Source of the DNA: Mediterraneibacter catenae
Lineage (GTDB): Bacteria; Bacillota; Clostridia; Lachnospirales; Lachnospiraceae
Length of the DNA: 50,754 nucleotides
NCBI RefSeq assembly: GCF_008691045.1
Contig: NZ_VMSO01000018.1
Span: forward strand, 1-50,754
Direction: 5' to 3'
This document shows, in pieces, positions 1-8,650 of this stretch (positions are counted from its first letter, which is position 1; each line of letters begins with the position of its first letter). Position numbers and translations under genes: made by a program. The notes beneath the pieces were generated by a model. That model made no database searches and was not told the origin of the DNA. It saw only the letters and a program-made list of their open reading frames with translations.

Positions 1-236
1 GATTGAACAAAATATATATTGATATTTAGCCTTTTTTATGCTATTCTCACTTTACTGATATCGGCGGTGTTCTTGCTGCTGTATCTTCATTGCCCAAAGG
101 CATCTCATTTTCGGCTGGTTCTGTATCGGAATACATACCCGACGATGAATAAGTAACTTTTTGACGAATATTAAACAGAGTATCCGGAAGGAAGGAGGTC
201 TGCGTATGGTTCTCGAATAAGAAAACTAAAATGTTG
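1..236. other. left-edge region with no recognised gene
   Basis: No known gene is recognised here. A hydrophobic reading frame runs from about 7 to a TAA at 154-156 and could be one membrane helix. It has an in-frame TGA at 4-6 and no convincing start, so it may be chance. A good Shine-Dalgarno (AAGGAGG, about 192-198) precedes a four-codon ORF (206-220), but this lies upstream of the recA promoter and so is not a recA leader peptide. Confidence 0.4.
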
Positions 237-265
237 TTGACATTTTACAATGAGTGTAATACTAT
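237..265 (+). promoter_or_regulatory. recA promoter
   Basis: A TTGACA -35 box at 237-242 is followed after 17 nt by TACTAT (260-265). A better -10 match, TATAAT at 263-268, sits at a wide 20-nt spacing. Either would start transcription just upstream of or within the LexA box. Confidence 0.6.
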
Positions 266-276
266 AATAGCAGACA

Positions 277-290
277 CGAACAACTGTTCG
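277..290. promoter_or_regulatory. LexA/DinR SOS box of recA
   Basis: CGAACAACTGTTCG matches the Gram-positive SOS operator core GAAC-N4-GTTC, with outer arms CGAACA/TGTTCG perfectly inverted. It lies between the -10 region and the recA ribosome binding site, where bound LexA would block transcription. The lexA gene itself is not in the window. Confidence 0.85.
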
Positions 291-312
291 ATAGGAAAAG
301 GAGAATTGATCT

Positions 313-1428
313 ATGGCAATAAATGAAGAAAAGAAAAAAGCTTTGGACGCGGCCATTGCAAAGCTGGAGAAAGATTTTGGAAAAGGTGCTGTGATGCGGC
401 TGGGAGACTCCAGTGCTCATGTGGCTGTGGAAACAGTGCCGACAGGGTGTTTAAGTCTTGATCTTGCGCTGGGACTCGGAGGAGTCCCGAAAGGACGTGT
501 CATTGAGATATACGGACCGGAGTCCAGTGGTAAGACGACGGTTGCGCTTCATATGATCGCCGAGGTACAGAAGAGAGGCGGTATTGCGGGATTTATAGAC
601 GCAGAGCATGCGATGGATCCAGTGTATGCGAAAAATATCGGTGTAGATATCGACGAGCTTTATATATCACAGCCGGACAGTGGTGATCAGGCGCTGGAAA
701 TCGCGGAGACGATGGTACGTTCCGGTGCAATAGATATTATTGTTGTTGACTCGGTGGCCGCTCTGGTGCCAAAACAGGAGATTGAGGGCGATATGGGAGA
801 CAGTCATGTGGGCCTGCAGGCACGTCTGATGTCCCAGGCTCTCCGCAAGCTGACTCCGGTGATCAGTAAGTCAAACTGTATCGTTATATTTATCAATCAG
901 CTCCGTGAGAAGGTTGGCGTGATGTTCGGAAATCCGGAAACAACGACAGGTGGACGTGCACTGAAATTCTACGCTTCGGTCCGTATGGATGTGAGAAGGA
1001 TCGAGACACTCAAGCAGAGTGGAGAGATGGTTGGAAACAGGACACGTATTAAGATAGTGAAGAATAAAATTGCACCGCCGTTCAAGGAAGCAGAATTTGA
1101 TATTATGTTCGGAAAAGGAATATCCAGAGCGGGCGATATCCTTGATCTTGCAGCAGGTATTGATGTGGTGAAGAAGAGCGGCGCCTGGTATGCATACGAA
1201 GGCGAGAAGATCGGTCAGGGAAGAGAGAATGCAAAGACCTATCTGGAGAATCATCCTGAAGTGATGGAAGAGCTGGAGCGGAAGGTTAGAGCCCATTATC
1301 ATCTGGACGGAGCCGGTGAGGATGCAGAAAATGCAGGAGATGTCGCAGGACAGAAAGCAGCAGATAAGAAAGCTGATGCCAAAAAAGCCGGAACAGAGAG
1401 TGATCTTTCGCTTAAAGGTGGTAAGTAA
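313..1428 (+). CDS. recA: recombinase RecA
   Basis: RecA polymerises on single-stranded DNA, catalyses homologous strand exchange using ATP, and triggers LexA self-cleavage in the SOS response. The 371-residue protein is of usual length. The Walker A motif GPESSGKTT is at residues 68-76, the Walker B-like stretch [10 protein letters not shown] follows around 140, and FINQLREK with the L2 region lies near 195. The tail after about residue 330 is rich in Ala, Lys and acidic residues, as usual for the variable C terminus. The start is the ATG nine bases after AAAAGGAG (296-303). recX follows with only two bases between the recA stop and the recX ATG, so the two are co-transcribed. Regulation by LexA is indicated by the SOS box at 277-290. 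Confidence 0.98.
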   Translation: MAINEEKKKALDAAIAKLEKDFGKGAVMRLGDSSAHVAVETVPTGCLSLDLALGLGGVPKGRVIEIYGPESSGKTTVALHMIAEVQKRGGIAGFIDAEHAMDPVYAKNIGVDIDELYISQPDSGDQALEIAETMVRSGAIDIIVVDSVAALVPKQEIEGDMGDSHVGLQARLMSQALRKLTPVISKSNCIVIFINQLREKVGVMFGNPETTTGGRALKFYASVRMDVRRIETLKQSGEMVGNRTRIKIVKNKIAPPFKEAEFDIMFGKGISRAGDILDLAAGIDVVKKSGAWYAYEGEKIGQGRENAKTYLENHPEVMEELERKVRAHYHLDGAGEDAENAGDVAGQKAADKKADAKKAGTESDLSLKGGK

Positions 1429-1430
1429 GA

Positions 1431-2045
1431 ATGACCGTCACCGGTGTTGAACCGTTAACAAAAACAAAATTTAAAGTATATTTAAACGGGGAGTTTGCCT
1501 TTGTATTGTACAAAGGCGAACTTTCCCGTTATGGAGTCCGAAAAGATGAAGAGATATCGGCAGACATTGTGGAAAAGATCCAAAAAGAGGTGATTCTAAA
1601 AAGAGTTAAGTTGCGGGCAATGCACCTTTTGGAAGATATGGACCGCACGGAAGCGGCTCTGCGGGAAAAACTAAAGCAGGGATTGTATACAGAAAATATG
1701 ATCGACAGAGCTGTTGAGTACGTAAAATCTTTCGGTTATCTCAATGATGCACGCTATGCGGAGAACTTTGTCAGGAGCCGTCAGCGGGCGAAGAGCAGAA
1801 AGGAAATTCGGGCGGCGCTTCAGCAGAAAGGAGTATCAGCCGGCCTTATAGACAGGGCTTTTGAAATCTGCTATGAAGAAGACGGTGAAGAGGCGGCAAT
1901 CCGAGGCATACTCCGGAAGAAAAGATTTGATCCGGGCAGTGCAGACGACCGGGAAAAGCAGCGGATTTACGGATATCTGGCCAGAAAAGGATTCCGTTAT
2001 GAGACCGTCCGTCAAGTAATACAAAATTGTGAGGACGATGCTTGA
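1431..2045 (+). CDS. recX: regulatory protein RecX
   Basis: RecX binds RecA and modulates its filament growth and recombinase activity. The 204-residue sequence is made of the three-helix repeats typical of the family: AMHLLEDMDRTEAALREKL near 65, GYLNDARYAENFVRSR near 105 and a C-terminal repeat ending RKGFRYETVRQVI. The N-terminal beta-rich extension (VTGVEPLTKTKFKVYLNGE) is common in Firmicute RecX. It starts two bases after the recA stop, which fits translational coupling and shared SOS control. The rny promoter overlaps its stop codon. Confidence 0.93.
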   Translation: MTVTGVEPLTKTKFKVYLNGEFAFVLYKGELSRYGVRKDEEISADIVEKIQKEVILKRVKLRAMHLLEDMDRTEAALREKLKQGLYTENMIDRAVEYVKSFGYLNDARYAENFVRSRQRAKSRKEIRAALQQKGVSAGLIDRAFEICYEEDGEEAAIRGILRKKRFDPGSADDREKQRIYGYLARKGFRYETVRQVIQNCEDDA

Positions 2046-2070
2046 CATTGTTGTGAAAACAGTATAAAAT
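2042..2070 (+). promoter_or_regulatory. rny promoter
   Basis: TTGACA (2042-2047), a 17-nt spacer and TAAAAT (2065-2070) form a good sigma-A-type promoter overlapping the recX stop codon. It would let rny be transcribed independently of the SOS operon. Confidence 0.6.
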
Positions 2071-2126
2071 TTAACTGTTGTATTTAAGTAATATGTACAA
2101 TGAAAATTAAATAAGGAGGTGCTCCT

Positions 2127-3686
2127 GTGCAATTAAGTTTAGGCTTATGTATAGTAATTGCCGTGGCCCTCGCGTTGATAGTTGGGATTATCTCTCATTT
2201 TGCAACGATATCCAATTTGAAAAGGAATGCTGAGAGCAAGATTGGAAATGCAGAAGCAAAAGCAAGAGAGATTATCGACGATGCCGTGAAAACTGCTGAG
2301 ACGACGAAAAAAGAAGCTCTTCTGGAAGTAAAAGAAGAATCTATCAAGACAAAAAATGATCTTGAGAAGGAGACAAAAGAGAGAAGAGCAGAACTGCAGC
2401 GCTATGAAAAGCGGGTGCTTGCAAAAGAAGAGGCGGTTGAGAAGCGTTCCGATGCTCTGGAACATCGGGAATCTAAGCTTTCGTCGAAGGAAGAACAACT
2501 TCGCCAGCGAGAAGCCAAGGTAGAAGAGCTGAGTCAGAAACGTGTACAGGAACTGGAACGAATCTCAGGACTTACCTCCGAACAGGCAAAAGAATATCTG
2601 TTGAAAACTGTTGAAGAAGATGTCAAGCATGACACTGCGAAGATGGTCAGGGAGCTGGAAGCTCAGGCAAAGGATGAGGCTGACAAGAAAGCAAAAGAAT
2701 ATGTTGTCAACGCCATTCAGAGATGCGCTGCTGACCATGTTGCAGAGACGACGATTTCCGTCGTCCAGCTGCCGAGTGATGAGATGAAAGGACGTATTAT
2801 CGGGCGGGAAGGCAGAAATATCCGTACGCTCGAGACACTTACGGGAGTGGAACTGATCATTGACGATACACCGGAAGCGGTGGTATTGTCAGGGTTTGAT
2901 CCGATCCGTCGTGAAGTCGCAAGGATTGCCCTTGAGAGACTGATTGTAGACGGACGAATTCATCCGGCAAGAATTGAGGAAATGGTGGAGAAGGCACAGA
3001 AAGAAGTCGATACCATGATCAGGGAAGAAGGAGAGGCTGCGGCACTGGAGGTTGGAGTGACAGGTGTCCATCCGGAACTGATCCGGCTTCTCGGACGTAT
3101 GAAGTTCAGAACAAGTTACGGACAGAATGCGCTGAAACATTCGATTGAGGTCGCCCAGCTTGCAGGTCTGCTTGCAGGTGAAATTGGAATCGATGTGAGA
3201 ATGGCGAAGCGTGCCGGACTTCTTCATGATATAGGAAAATCGATTGACCATGACGTGGAAGGGTCACATATTCAGATCGGTGTGGATCTCTGTAGAAAAT
3301 ACAAAGAGTCTGCAACGGTTATTAATGCAGTGGAAGCACATCACGGAGATGTAGAACCACAGACTTTGGTCGCATGTGTAGTCCAGGCTGCCGATACTAT
3401 TTCAGCGGCAAGACCGGGCGCAAGGCGAGAGACCATCGAAACATATACAAACAGATTAAAACAGTTAGAAGATATTACCAACCAGTTTAAAGGTGTGGAT
3501 AAATCTTTTGCCATCCAGGCGGGTAGAGAGATTCGTGTTATGGTAGTTCCGGAGCAGGTATCTGATGATGATATGGTGCTTCTGGCCAGGGATATAGCAA
3601 AACAGATCGAATTTGAGCTGGAATATCCCGGACAGATCAAAGTAAATGTCATCCGAGAGTCGCGGGCAACAGATTACGCGAAATAA
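2127..3686 (+). CDS. rny: ribonuclease Y
   Basis: RNase Y is a membrane-anchored endoribonuclease that starts bulk mRNA decay and processes operon transcripts in Firmicutes. The 519-residue protein has the full architecture: an N-terminal transmembrane helix (about 5-25), a long Glu/Lys-rich coiled coil (about 30-190), a KH RNA-binding domain (about 210-280, with [13 protein letters not shown] beginning at residue 222), and an HD domain with the metal-binding pair H367-D368 in [12 protein letters not shown]. Translation starts at GTG, six bases after a strong AAGGAGGTG (2113-2121). An intrinsic terminator follows at 3714-3745, so the gene appears monocistronic. Confidence 0.97.
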   Translation: MQLSLGLCIVIAVALALIVGIISHFATISNLKRNAESKIGNAEAKAREIIDDAVKTAETTKKEALLEVKEESIKTKNDLEKETKERRAELQRYEKRVLAKEEAVEKRSDALEHRESKLSSKEEQLRQREAKVEELSQKRVQELERISGLTSEQAKEYLLKTVEEDVKHDTAKMVRELEAQAKDEADKKAKEYVVNAIQRCAADHVAETTISVVQLPSDEMKGRIIGREGRNIRTLETLTGVELIIDDTPEAVVLSGFDPIRREVARIALERLIVDGRIHPARIEEMVEKAQKEVDTMIREEGEAAALEVGVTGVHPELIRLLGRMKFRTSYGQNALKHSIEVAQLAGLLAGEIGIDVRMAKRAGLLHDIGKSIDHDVEGSHIQIGVDLCRKYKESATVINAVEAHHGDVEPQTLVACVVQAADTISAARPGARRETIETYTNRLKQLEDITNQFKGVDKSFAIQAGREIRVMVVPEQVSDDDMVLLARDIAKQIEFELEYPGQIKVNVIRESRATDYAK

Positions 3687-3713
3687 TAAGGATCATAACA
3701 GATAATAAGACCG

Positions 3714-3745
3714 GCCCTTGTCGAAAGACGAGGGCTTTCTTTTTT
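3714..3745 (+). terminator. intrinsic terminator after rny
   Basis: A nine-base-pair stem (GCCCTTGTC / GACGAGGGC, one G-T pair) with a GAAA loop is followed by TTTCTTTTTT. Confidence 0.9.
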
Positions 3746-3816
3746 AAAAGAAAAACGGTATAAATAATATCTGGAAATGAAATAACGGGCAAAAAGAATG
3801 AGGAGGAAACTATACT

Positions 3817-4356
3817 ATGGGCGAGCACATTAAACGATTGAACAGAGAACTGAAATTCAAAGGAAAGATCATTGATTTCTACCAGGATACGATCGAGGTT
3901 GACGGAGATCATACGGTTATCTGGGATTTTATCAAGCATAAAGGAGCGGCTGCGGTCGTTCCTGTGACAGAGGATGGAAAGATACTTATGGTCAGGCAGT
4001 ACCGCAACGCACTAGACCGTTATACGCTTGAGATTCCGGCAGGGGCGCTGGATGCGGAAGATGAGCCCGGACTTGCCTGTGCTTCCCGTGAACTGGAGGA
4101 GGAGACGGGGTACAGAAGTGAGAATCTGGAGTGGCTGATCACTCTTCGCACAACTGTTGCATTCTGTAATGAGAGGATTGAAGTATATGTTGCAAAGAAT
4201 CTGATCCCGTCCAGACAGCATCTTGATGAAGATGAGTTCATCGACCTGAAAGCATATTCACTGGAGGAATTAAAGGAGAAGATTTTTGCAGGTGAGATCG
4301 AGGATGCGAAGACAGTAGCGTCTTTGATGGCCTACGCGGTAAAGTATCAAGAATAA
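3817..4356 (+). CDS. Nudix hydrolase, ADP-ribose pyrophosphatase-like
   Basis: This protein probably hydrolyses ADP-ribose or related nucleoside-diphosphate sugars to AMP and sugar phosphate. The 179-residue length and fold match the NudF/YqkG group: an N-terminal strand region, AAAVVPVTEDGKILMVRQYR around 44-63, then the Nudix box from G76 with PAGALDAEDE and RELEEETGY (R91-Y99). The box is one residue longer than the classic GX5EX7REUXEEXGU between its glycine and REL. The start has AGGAGG nine bases upstream. It lies between the rny terminator and the SpoIIM-like gene, 69 bases before the latter, so the two may share a transcript. The exact substrate is inferred from the family. Confidence 0.88.
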   Translation: MGEHIKRLNRELKFKGKIIDFYQDTIEVDGDHTVIWDFIKHKGAAAVVPVTEDGKILMVRQYRNALDRYTLEIPAGALDAEDEPGLACASRELEEETGYRSENLEWLITLRTTVAFCNERIEVYVAKNLIPSRQHLDEDEFIDLKAYSLEELKEKIFAGEIEDAKTVASLMAYAVKYQE

Positions 4357-4425
4357 TCATATGACCCCGGCATATAATGAAATATCAAAGAAGTATACAA
4401 GCACTGCTGAAGTGCAGGAGGCAGT

Positions 4426-4965
4426 ATGAGACTATTTCATTCGAGGAAACAATTCCTTGCTTTTTTTATGCCGGGGTTTTTGCTCGGAATTATCTATGTA
4501 AATTTTATAGCAAGGAAATATATGGCAGAACCGGGAATATTCAGTGAGTTCTTTTTGAATCAGTTTGTAAATGTACAAATTGATGTTAGTGAATATCTCT
4601 GGTATCTGCTTCGTTTGCGAGTTGTTCCGTTTATTGCACTGGCAGCTCTTTCATTTACCAGAATACGCAGAGCGGCGGCTGTTCTGTTTCTTGTGTGGGC
4701 GGGTGTCTCCGGCGGAATTCTGATTTCCGCGGCGGCAGCCGATCTGGGGATCAAGGGATGCCTTCTCTGTGTGACTGCACTTTTTCCGCAGTTCATGTTC
4801 TACATTCCAGCCTTTATCGTGATGCTCTGGTATTGCTATACGGCGCCGCAGAATCATTGGAACAGGCAGAAGACAATTTTTGTTACCCTGACAATGTCGC
4901 TGGGGCTTATCACAGAATTATACATAAATCCGGTTATCGTGAAGGTATTTCTTTCTACTCTTTAG
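4426..4965 (+). CDS. SpoIIM-like integral membrane protein
   Basis: This is a 179-residue membrane protein with about five hydrophobic helices. Its N-terminal FFMPGFLLGIIYVNF and the central FPQFMFYIPAFIVMLWY resemble stage II sporulation protein M (DUF95). In Bacillus, SpoIIM works with SpoIID and SpoIIP in peptidoglycan remodelling during engulfment. The likeness is by eye and moderate, so the role is tentative. A GGAG-type ribosome binding site lies just before the ATG. The stop overlaps the stop of the convergent flippase gene by 11 bp, leaving no room for a separate terminator. A sporulation role would fit a flippase neighbour of the SpoVB type. Confidence 0.6.
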   Translation: MRLFHSRKQFLAFFMPGFLLGIIYVNFIARKYMAEPGIFSEFFLNQFVNVQIDVSEYLWYLLRLRVVPFIALAALSFTRIRRAAAVLFLVWAGVSGGILISAAAADLGIKGCLLCVTALFPQFMFYIPAFIVMLWYCYTAPQNHWNRQKTIFVTLTMSLGLITELYINPVIVKVFLSTL

Positions 4966-6271
4966 AAACGTGTACGGCGAGAACAATAAATGCGAGAACC
5001 GACACGGTCAATTGGCTTGCGAGTAGTCCCCAGAGATATCCCTGTATCCCGAAATGCGGAATGATAAAGAACACGCTGCCAATACGGATGATAAGTCCGC
5101 AGGCATTGATGAGGAAAGTGGATGTCGTTTTGCCGTAACCGTTGATCGCACTGAAAAGCGAGGTATTTGTGTACAGAAAAGGACAAATCCAGGCCAGGGT
5201 AAGAATAAATTTCCCTGCAGTGCTGCTGTGGAACAGAACTGTTCCGATAAGTCTGCCGAAGATCAAAAAGAACAGACAGCAGGCAAGCCCGAGTATGAAG
5301 CAGCTCCCCACAGCTTTTTTTAGCAGACGGATAACTGCAGGGCGGTTCCCGGAAGTGCTCGTGGCACTGACCGCCGGCATAAGGACCGTTCCCACGGAAT
5401 TTGTGATGGCGGAAGGAAATTGGATACAGGGCAGAGCCATGCCCGTGAGAACGCCATACAGACTGAGCGCTGCGGAAGTGTTAAGTCCATACAGCTTCAG
5501 ACAGACGGGGATAGAAGCGGCTTCCACACTCTGGAGAAGCGTAACAACTGTCCTGTTTGCCGTCAGAGGGAGAGAAAGACCAAGCAGCTCACGGATATTC
5601 CGTGTTATATTTTTTGTTGAGAATGTCCGAATCAGGCTCCCCTGGCGGGAAAGCGCATGCGCGGCAAAAAGAGCAGAGACGAATTCGCCCACTGCGATTC
5701 CGGCGGCTGCCAGACGGATGGACGGAGTTCTCCCGCTGTTCTGTGTGAAAAAGAAAAGGAGCAGAACAGAGACAATCCGTACGGCCTGCTCGATCAACTG
5801 ACTGACTGCAGGCAGCCTGGTGTTCTGGAGCCCGAAATAATAGCCGCAGATACAGCTGTGGACAGCAGCACATGGCAGCGCATAAGAAATGATCATGAGC
5901 AGATCAGTGCATCTTTCATCTCCAAGAAATGATATGGCGATGAAAGATGCATTTTTTTGAACGACAAGAATCTCTGCGAACGAAATAAACAATGTGATAG
6001 TAAGAGAGATCCCCAATATGCTCCTGGCTTCGGATGCTCTTCCGAGAGCTGCTTTTTCCGCCGTCATTCTGGAGAGGGCGGTCTGTATTCCGGCTGTGCT
6101 CAGGGAAAGGCAGAGCGCGTACACCGGGAATACAAGCTGGTAGAGACCAACGCTCTCCTCGCCGAATGCATGACTTAAGAAGATACGGAAGAAAAAGCCC
6201 ATGATACGGCTTATAAGACCGGCGCCCGTGAGAATAATGGCGCCCTCGAAAAGTTTATGTTTTGCTGACAT
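4955..6271 (-). CDS. SpoVB/MurJ-like polysaccharide flippase (MOP superfamily)
   Basis: A 438-residue multi-helix membrane protein of the oligosaccharide/lipid flippase family that includes SpoVB, MurJ and Wzx. The N terminus KLFEGAIILTGAGLISRIMGFFFRIFL followed by GLYQLVFPVYALCLSLSTAGIQ (read in parts) is characteristic of the SpoVB group, which is needed for spore cortex peptidoglycan in Bacillus. At 438 residues it is shorter than SpoVB (about 515), so the substrate is uncertain. The chosen start is the ATG at 6271, six bases after AGAGGTG; an in-frame GTG at 6280 overlaps that ribosome binding site and is less likely. It is read toward, and overlaps by 11 bp, the SpoIIM-like gene, and is divergent from the Rrf2 operon. 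Confidence 0.8.
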   Translation of the reverse strand: MSAKHKLFEGAIILTGAGLISRIMGFFFRIFLSHAFGEESVGLYQLVFPVYALCLSLSTAGIQTALSRMTAEKAALGRASEARSILGISLTITLFISFAEILVVQKNASFIAISFLGDERCTDLLMIISYALPCAAVHSCICGYYFGLQNTRLPAVSQLIEQAVRIVSVLLLFFFTQNSGRTPSIRLAAAGIAVGEFVSALFAAHALSRQGSLIRTFSTKNITRNIRELLGLSLPLTANRTVVTLLQSVEAASIPVCLKLYGLNTSAALSLYGVLTGMALPCIQFPSAITNSVGTVLMPAVSATSTSGNRPAVIRLLKKAVGSCFILGLACCLFFLIFGRLIGTVLFHSSTAGKFILTLAWICPFLYTNTSLFSAINGYGKTTSTFLINACGLIIRIGSVFFIIPHFGIQGYLWGLLASQLTVSVLAFIVLAVHVSKE

Positions 6272-6338
6272 ATCTGTCACCTCTGGATTTCTTTACAGTT
6301 TAGAAAACACGGGAACTGTAACGACTTTTTATAACATA

Positions 6339-6350
6339 TGTGAATTCACA
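6339..6350. promoter_or_regulatory. 12-bp perfect palindrome between divergent genes
   Basis: TGTGAATTCACA is a perfect palindrome two bases upstream of the -35 box of the Rrf2 operon and within the upstream region of the divergent flippase gene. It could be an operator for either direction. The factor is not identified. Confidence 0.4.
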
Positions 6351-6352
6351 GC

Positions 6353-6381
6353 TTGACAGAACCGGCGCGGAATGATATCCT
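6353..6381 (+). promoter_or_regulatory. promoter of the Fe-S / tRNA thiolation operon
   Basis: TTGACA (6353-6358) and TATCCT (6376-6381) with an exact 17-nt spacer. The Rrf2-type operator lies just downstream. Confidence 0.75.
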
Positions 6382-6391
6382 ACAGAAGGAA

Positions 6392-6412
6392 ATCCTAGTA
6401 AAAAGATAGGGT
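6392..6412. promoter_or_regulatory. probable Rrf2-type operator
   Basis: CCTA (6394-6397) and TAGG (6407-6410) are inverted around a nine-base A-rich centre. This resembles the CCTA...TAGG half-sites bound by Rrf2 regulators such as IscR and CymR. Its place just after the -10 box suggests autorepression by the first gene of the operon. Confidence 0.5.
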
Positions 6413-6467
6413 ATAAAACACCGGGAATTAAAATCCGGAAATATAGAAAACAGGGAAGGTGGAGAAC

Positions 6468-6923
6468 TTGAAACTGTCTACAAAGGGAAGATACGGGCTC
6501 CGCGCGCTGATCGATCTTGCTCAGTACAGTAGCGAGGCTCCGGTCTCCATTACAAGTATTTCCGCGCGTCAGGACATTTCTGAACGTTATCTTGAACAGT
6601 TGATGGCCATGCTGAAGAAAGCCGGCCTTGTCAGCAGTATCAGGGGCGCGGGCGGAGGTTACGTTCTGGCAAAAGACATGAGGGAAATCTCGGTCGGGGA
6701 TATATTGAGAGCGCTGGAAGGAAGCCTGGAGCCGGTAGAATGTCAGGGGCTTGAGCCGGACGGAGAATGCAAGGCGGCCGACAGCTGCGTGACAAAATAT
6801 GTCTGGAAGCGGATCAATGACAGTATTAATCGGACAGTGGATGAGATCATGCTGGATCAGCTTGTAGAAGAGAGCAGAAAAAAATGCTGCGGTGATACCG
6901 GGCAGCGCATATGCAAAAACTAA
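6468..6923 (+). CDS. Rrf2-family transcriptional regulator, IscR-like
   Basis: A winged-helix regulator that probably senses Fe-S cluster or cysteine status and controls the operon it heads. The N terminus KLSTKGRYGLRALIDLA, the recognition region ISERYLEQLMAMLKKAGLV and the wing GAGGGYVLAKD are hallmark Rrf2 features. Three cysteines in the C-terminal half (C-X8-C-X5-C, within VECQGLEPDGE, CKAADSC) are arranged much like the cluster ligands of IscR, so Fe-S binding is plausible. I place the start at TTG 6468, five bases after GGAAGGTGGAG. A GTG at 6459 would sit inside that ribosome binding site. The cysteine desulfurase gene follows 18 bases later. Confidence 0.9.
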   Translation: MKLSTKGRYGLRALIDLAQYSSEAPVSITSISARQDISERYLEQLMAMLKKAGLVSSIRGAGGGYVLAKDMREISVGDILRALEGSLEPVECQGLEPDGECKAADSCVTKYVWKRINDSINRTVDEIMLDQLVEESRKKCCGDTGQRICKN

Positions 6924-6941
6924 ATACCACGGAGGTAATAT

Positions 6942-8123
6942 ATGAAAAAATTGATTTATCTGGACAATGCAGCCACGACAAAGACATCCCCGGAGGTTGT
7001 CAGCGCGATGCTGCCTTATTTTACAGAACACTACGGGAATCCGTCCAGTGTTTACGGATTTGCTGCAGCGAATAAAGAGGTCATCACAAAGCAGCGGGAA
7101 ATTATTGCCGGAGTCCTCGGTGCTAAATCAAATGAGATCTATTTTACGGCAGGAGGAACAGAGTCCGACAACTGGGCACTGACAGCGACCGCTGAGGCTT
7201 ATGCTGCAAAGGGAAAACACATTATCACAAGCAAGATCGAGCATCACGCGATCCTTCATACATGCGAGTATCTGGAGAAAAGAGGATATGAAGTGACATA
7301 CCTCGATGTAGACGAGAACGGACTGGTCGACCCGAAGGCTGTGGAGGCTGCCATCCGCCCGGATACGATCCTGATCTCCGTCATGTTCGCAAATAACGAG
7401 ATAGGTACGATCGAACCGATCGCTGAGATTGGGCGGATCGCACATGAACACGGCGTGCTCTTCCACACGGATGCAGTGCAGGCTTTTGCACATGTGCCGA
7501 TTAATGTGGACGAGTGCAATATCGATATGCTCAGTGCCAGCGGACATAAACTGAACGGTCCGAAGGGAATCGGTTTCCTCTATATCAGGAAGGGTGTGAA
7601 GATCCGCTCCTTTATCCACGGCGGCGCACAGGAGAGAAAACGCCGCGCAGGTACGGAAAACGTGCCGGGAATCGTGGGTCTGGGCAAAGCGGTGGAGCTT
7701 GCGGCTGCATCTATGCAAGAGCGGATGGATTATGAAATTGAACTCAGAGATTATCTCATCGACCGGATTGAGAAAGAAATTCCGTACTGCAGACTGAACG
7801 GAGACCGTAAAAAGCGTCTTCCGAACAATGTGAATTTCAGTTTCCGATTCATCGAGGGAGAGTCGCTCCTGATCATGCTGGACATGAAGGGAATCTGTGC
7901 ATCAAGCGGATCTGCGTGCACATCCGGTTCGCTGGATCCGTCGCACGTACTCCTTGCTATCGGGCTGCCTCATGAGATCGCACACGGATCACTCCGTATG
8001 ACGCTTGATGAGGAGACAACGCGGGAAGATGTGGATTATGTTGTAGACAACTTAAAAGAGATTGTAGCGCAGCTTCGCAGCATGTCGCCGCTGTATGAGG
8101 ATTTTGTGAAGAAACAGGCGTGA
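6942..8123 (+). CDS. nifS: cysteine desulfurase (NifS/IscS family)
   Basis: A pyridoxal-phosphate enzyme that removes sulfur from L-cysteine as a protein persulfide for Fe-S cluster assembly and tRNA thiolation. The 393-residue protein begins with the typical IYLDNAATTKTSPEV. The PLP lysine is K203 in SASGHKLNGPKGIGF, and the persulfide-forming cysteine is C326 in SSGSACTSGSLDPSHVL. The long SSGSACTSG loop is of the IscS/NifS (class I) type. The neighbours indicate its partners: the NifU-like scaffold (83 bases downstream) for clusters and MnmA for 2-thiouridine. A GGAGG site precedes the ATG. The symbol nifS versus iscS is a matter of convention. Confidence 0.95.
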   Translation: MKKLIYLDNAATTKTSPEVVSAMLPYFTEHYGNPSSVYGFAAANKEVITKQREIIAGVLGAKSNEIYFTAGGTESDNWALTATAEAYAAKGKHIITSKIEHHAILHTCEYLEKRGYEVTYLDVDENGLVDPKAVEAAIRPDTILISVMFANNEIGTIEPIAEIGRIAHEHGVLFHTDAVQAFAHVPINVDECNIDMLSASGHKLNGPKGIGFLYIRKGVKIRSFIHGGAQERKRRAGTENVPGIVGLGKAVELAAASMQERMDYEIELRDYLIDRIEKEIPYCRLNGDRKKRLPNNVNFSFRFIEGESLLIMLDMKGICASSGSACTSGSLDPSHVLLAIGLPHEIAHGSLRMTLDEETTREDVDYVVDNLKEIVAQLRSMSPLYEDFVKKQA

Positions 8124-8206
8124 AAAAGTGAAGTGTAAAAGGAATGGCGTCTGGTCAAAGGCGGTATACGCAGTAAAAACAAGAGAAATATCAGGAGGAA
8201 TTTATT

Positions 8207-8650
8207 ATGTATACAGAGAAAGTAATGGATCATTTTCAGAATCCCAGAAATGTAGGAGAAATTGAGAATGCCAGCGGTGTGGGCACTGTAGGAAATGCAA
8301 AGTGTGGAGATATCATGAGGATTTATCTCGATATTGATGAGAATCAGATCATCCGCGATGTGAAGTTTAAAACATTTGGCTGCGGAGCTGCAGTAGCTAC
8401 AAGCAGTATGGCGACAGAACTTGTCAAAGGCAAAAACATCCAGGAGGCAATGCAGGTGACAAATAAGGCGGTCATGGAAGCTCTGGACGGACTTCCGCCG
8501 GTGAAAGTACATTGCTCTCTCCTTGCGGAGGAAGCGATCCATGCAGCGCTGTGGGATTATGCCGAGAAGAACGGAATAAAGATCGAGGGACTTGAAAAAC
8601 CGAAATCCGATATCCATGAGGGCGAGGAAGAGGAAGAAGAGGAATATTGA
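8207..8650 (+). CDS. nifU: NifU-like Fe-S cluster scaffold (IscU-type)
   Basis: A scaffold on which Fe-S clusters are built from sulfur supplied by the desulfurase. The 147-residue protein corresponds to the N-terminal IscU-like domain of NifU only, with the conserved ligands C33, D35 (KCGD), C59 (FGCGAA) and C103 (VHCSLL). After residue 132 it ends in a run of glutamates. The stop TGA overlaps the mnmA ATG by one base, and that Glu-coding GGAAGAGGAA run also serves as the mnmA ribosome binding site. An AGGAGG site lies before its own ATG. Confidence 0.95.
   Translation: MYTEKVMDHFQNPRNVGEIENASGVGTVGNAKCGDIMRIYLDIDENQIIRDVKFKTFGCGAAVATSSMATELVKGKNIQEAMQVTNKAVMEALDGLPPVKVHCSLLAEEAIHAALWDYAEKNGIKIEGLEKPKSDIHEGEEEEEEEY

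Noticed and set aside
7..156. Hydrophobic frame at the left edge as a gene end
   Set aside because: An in-frame TGA at 4-6 and lack of an ATG or ribosome binding site leave at most a short frame; not enough to call a gene.
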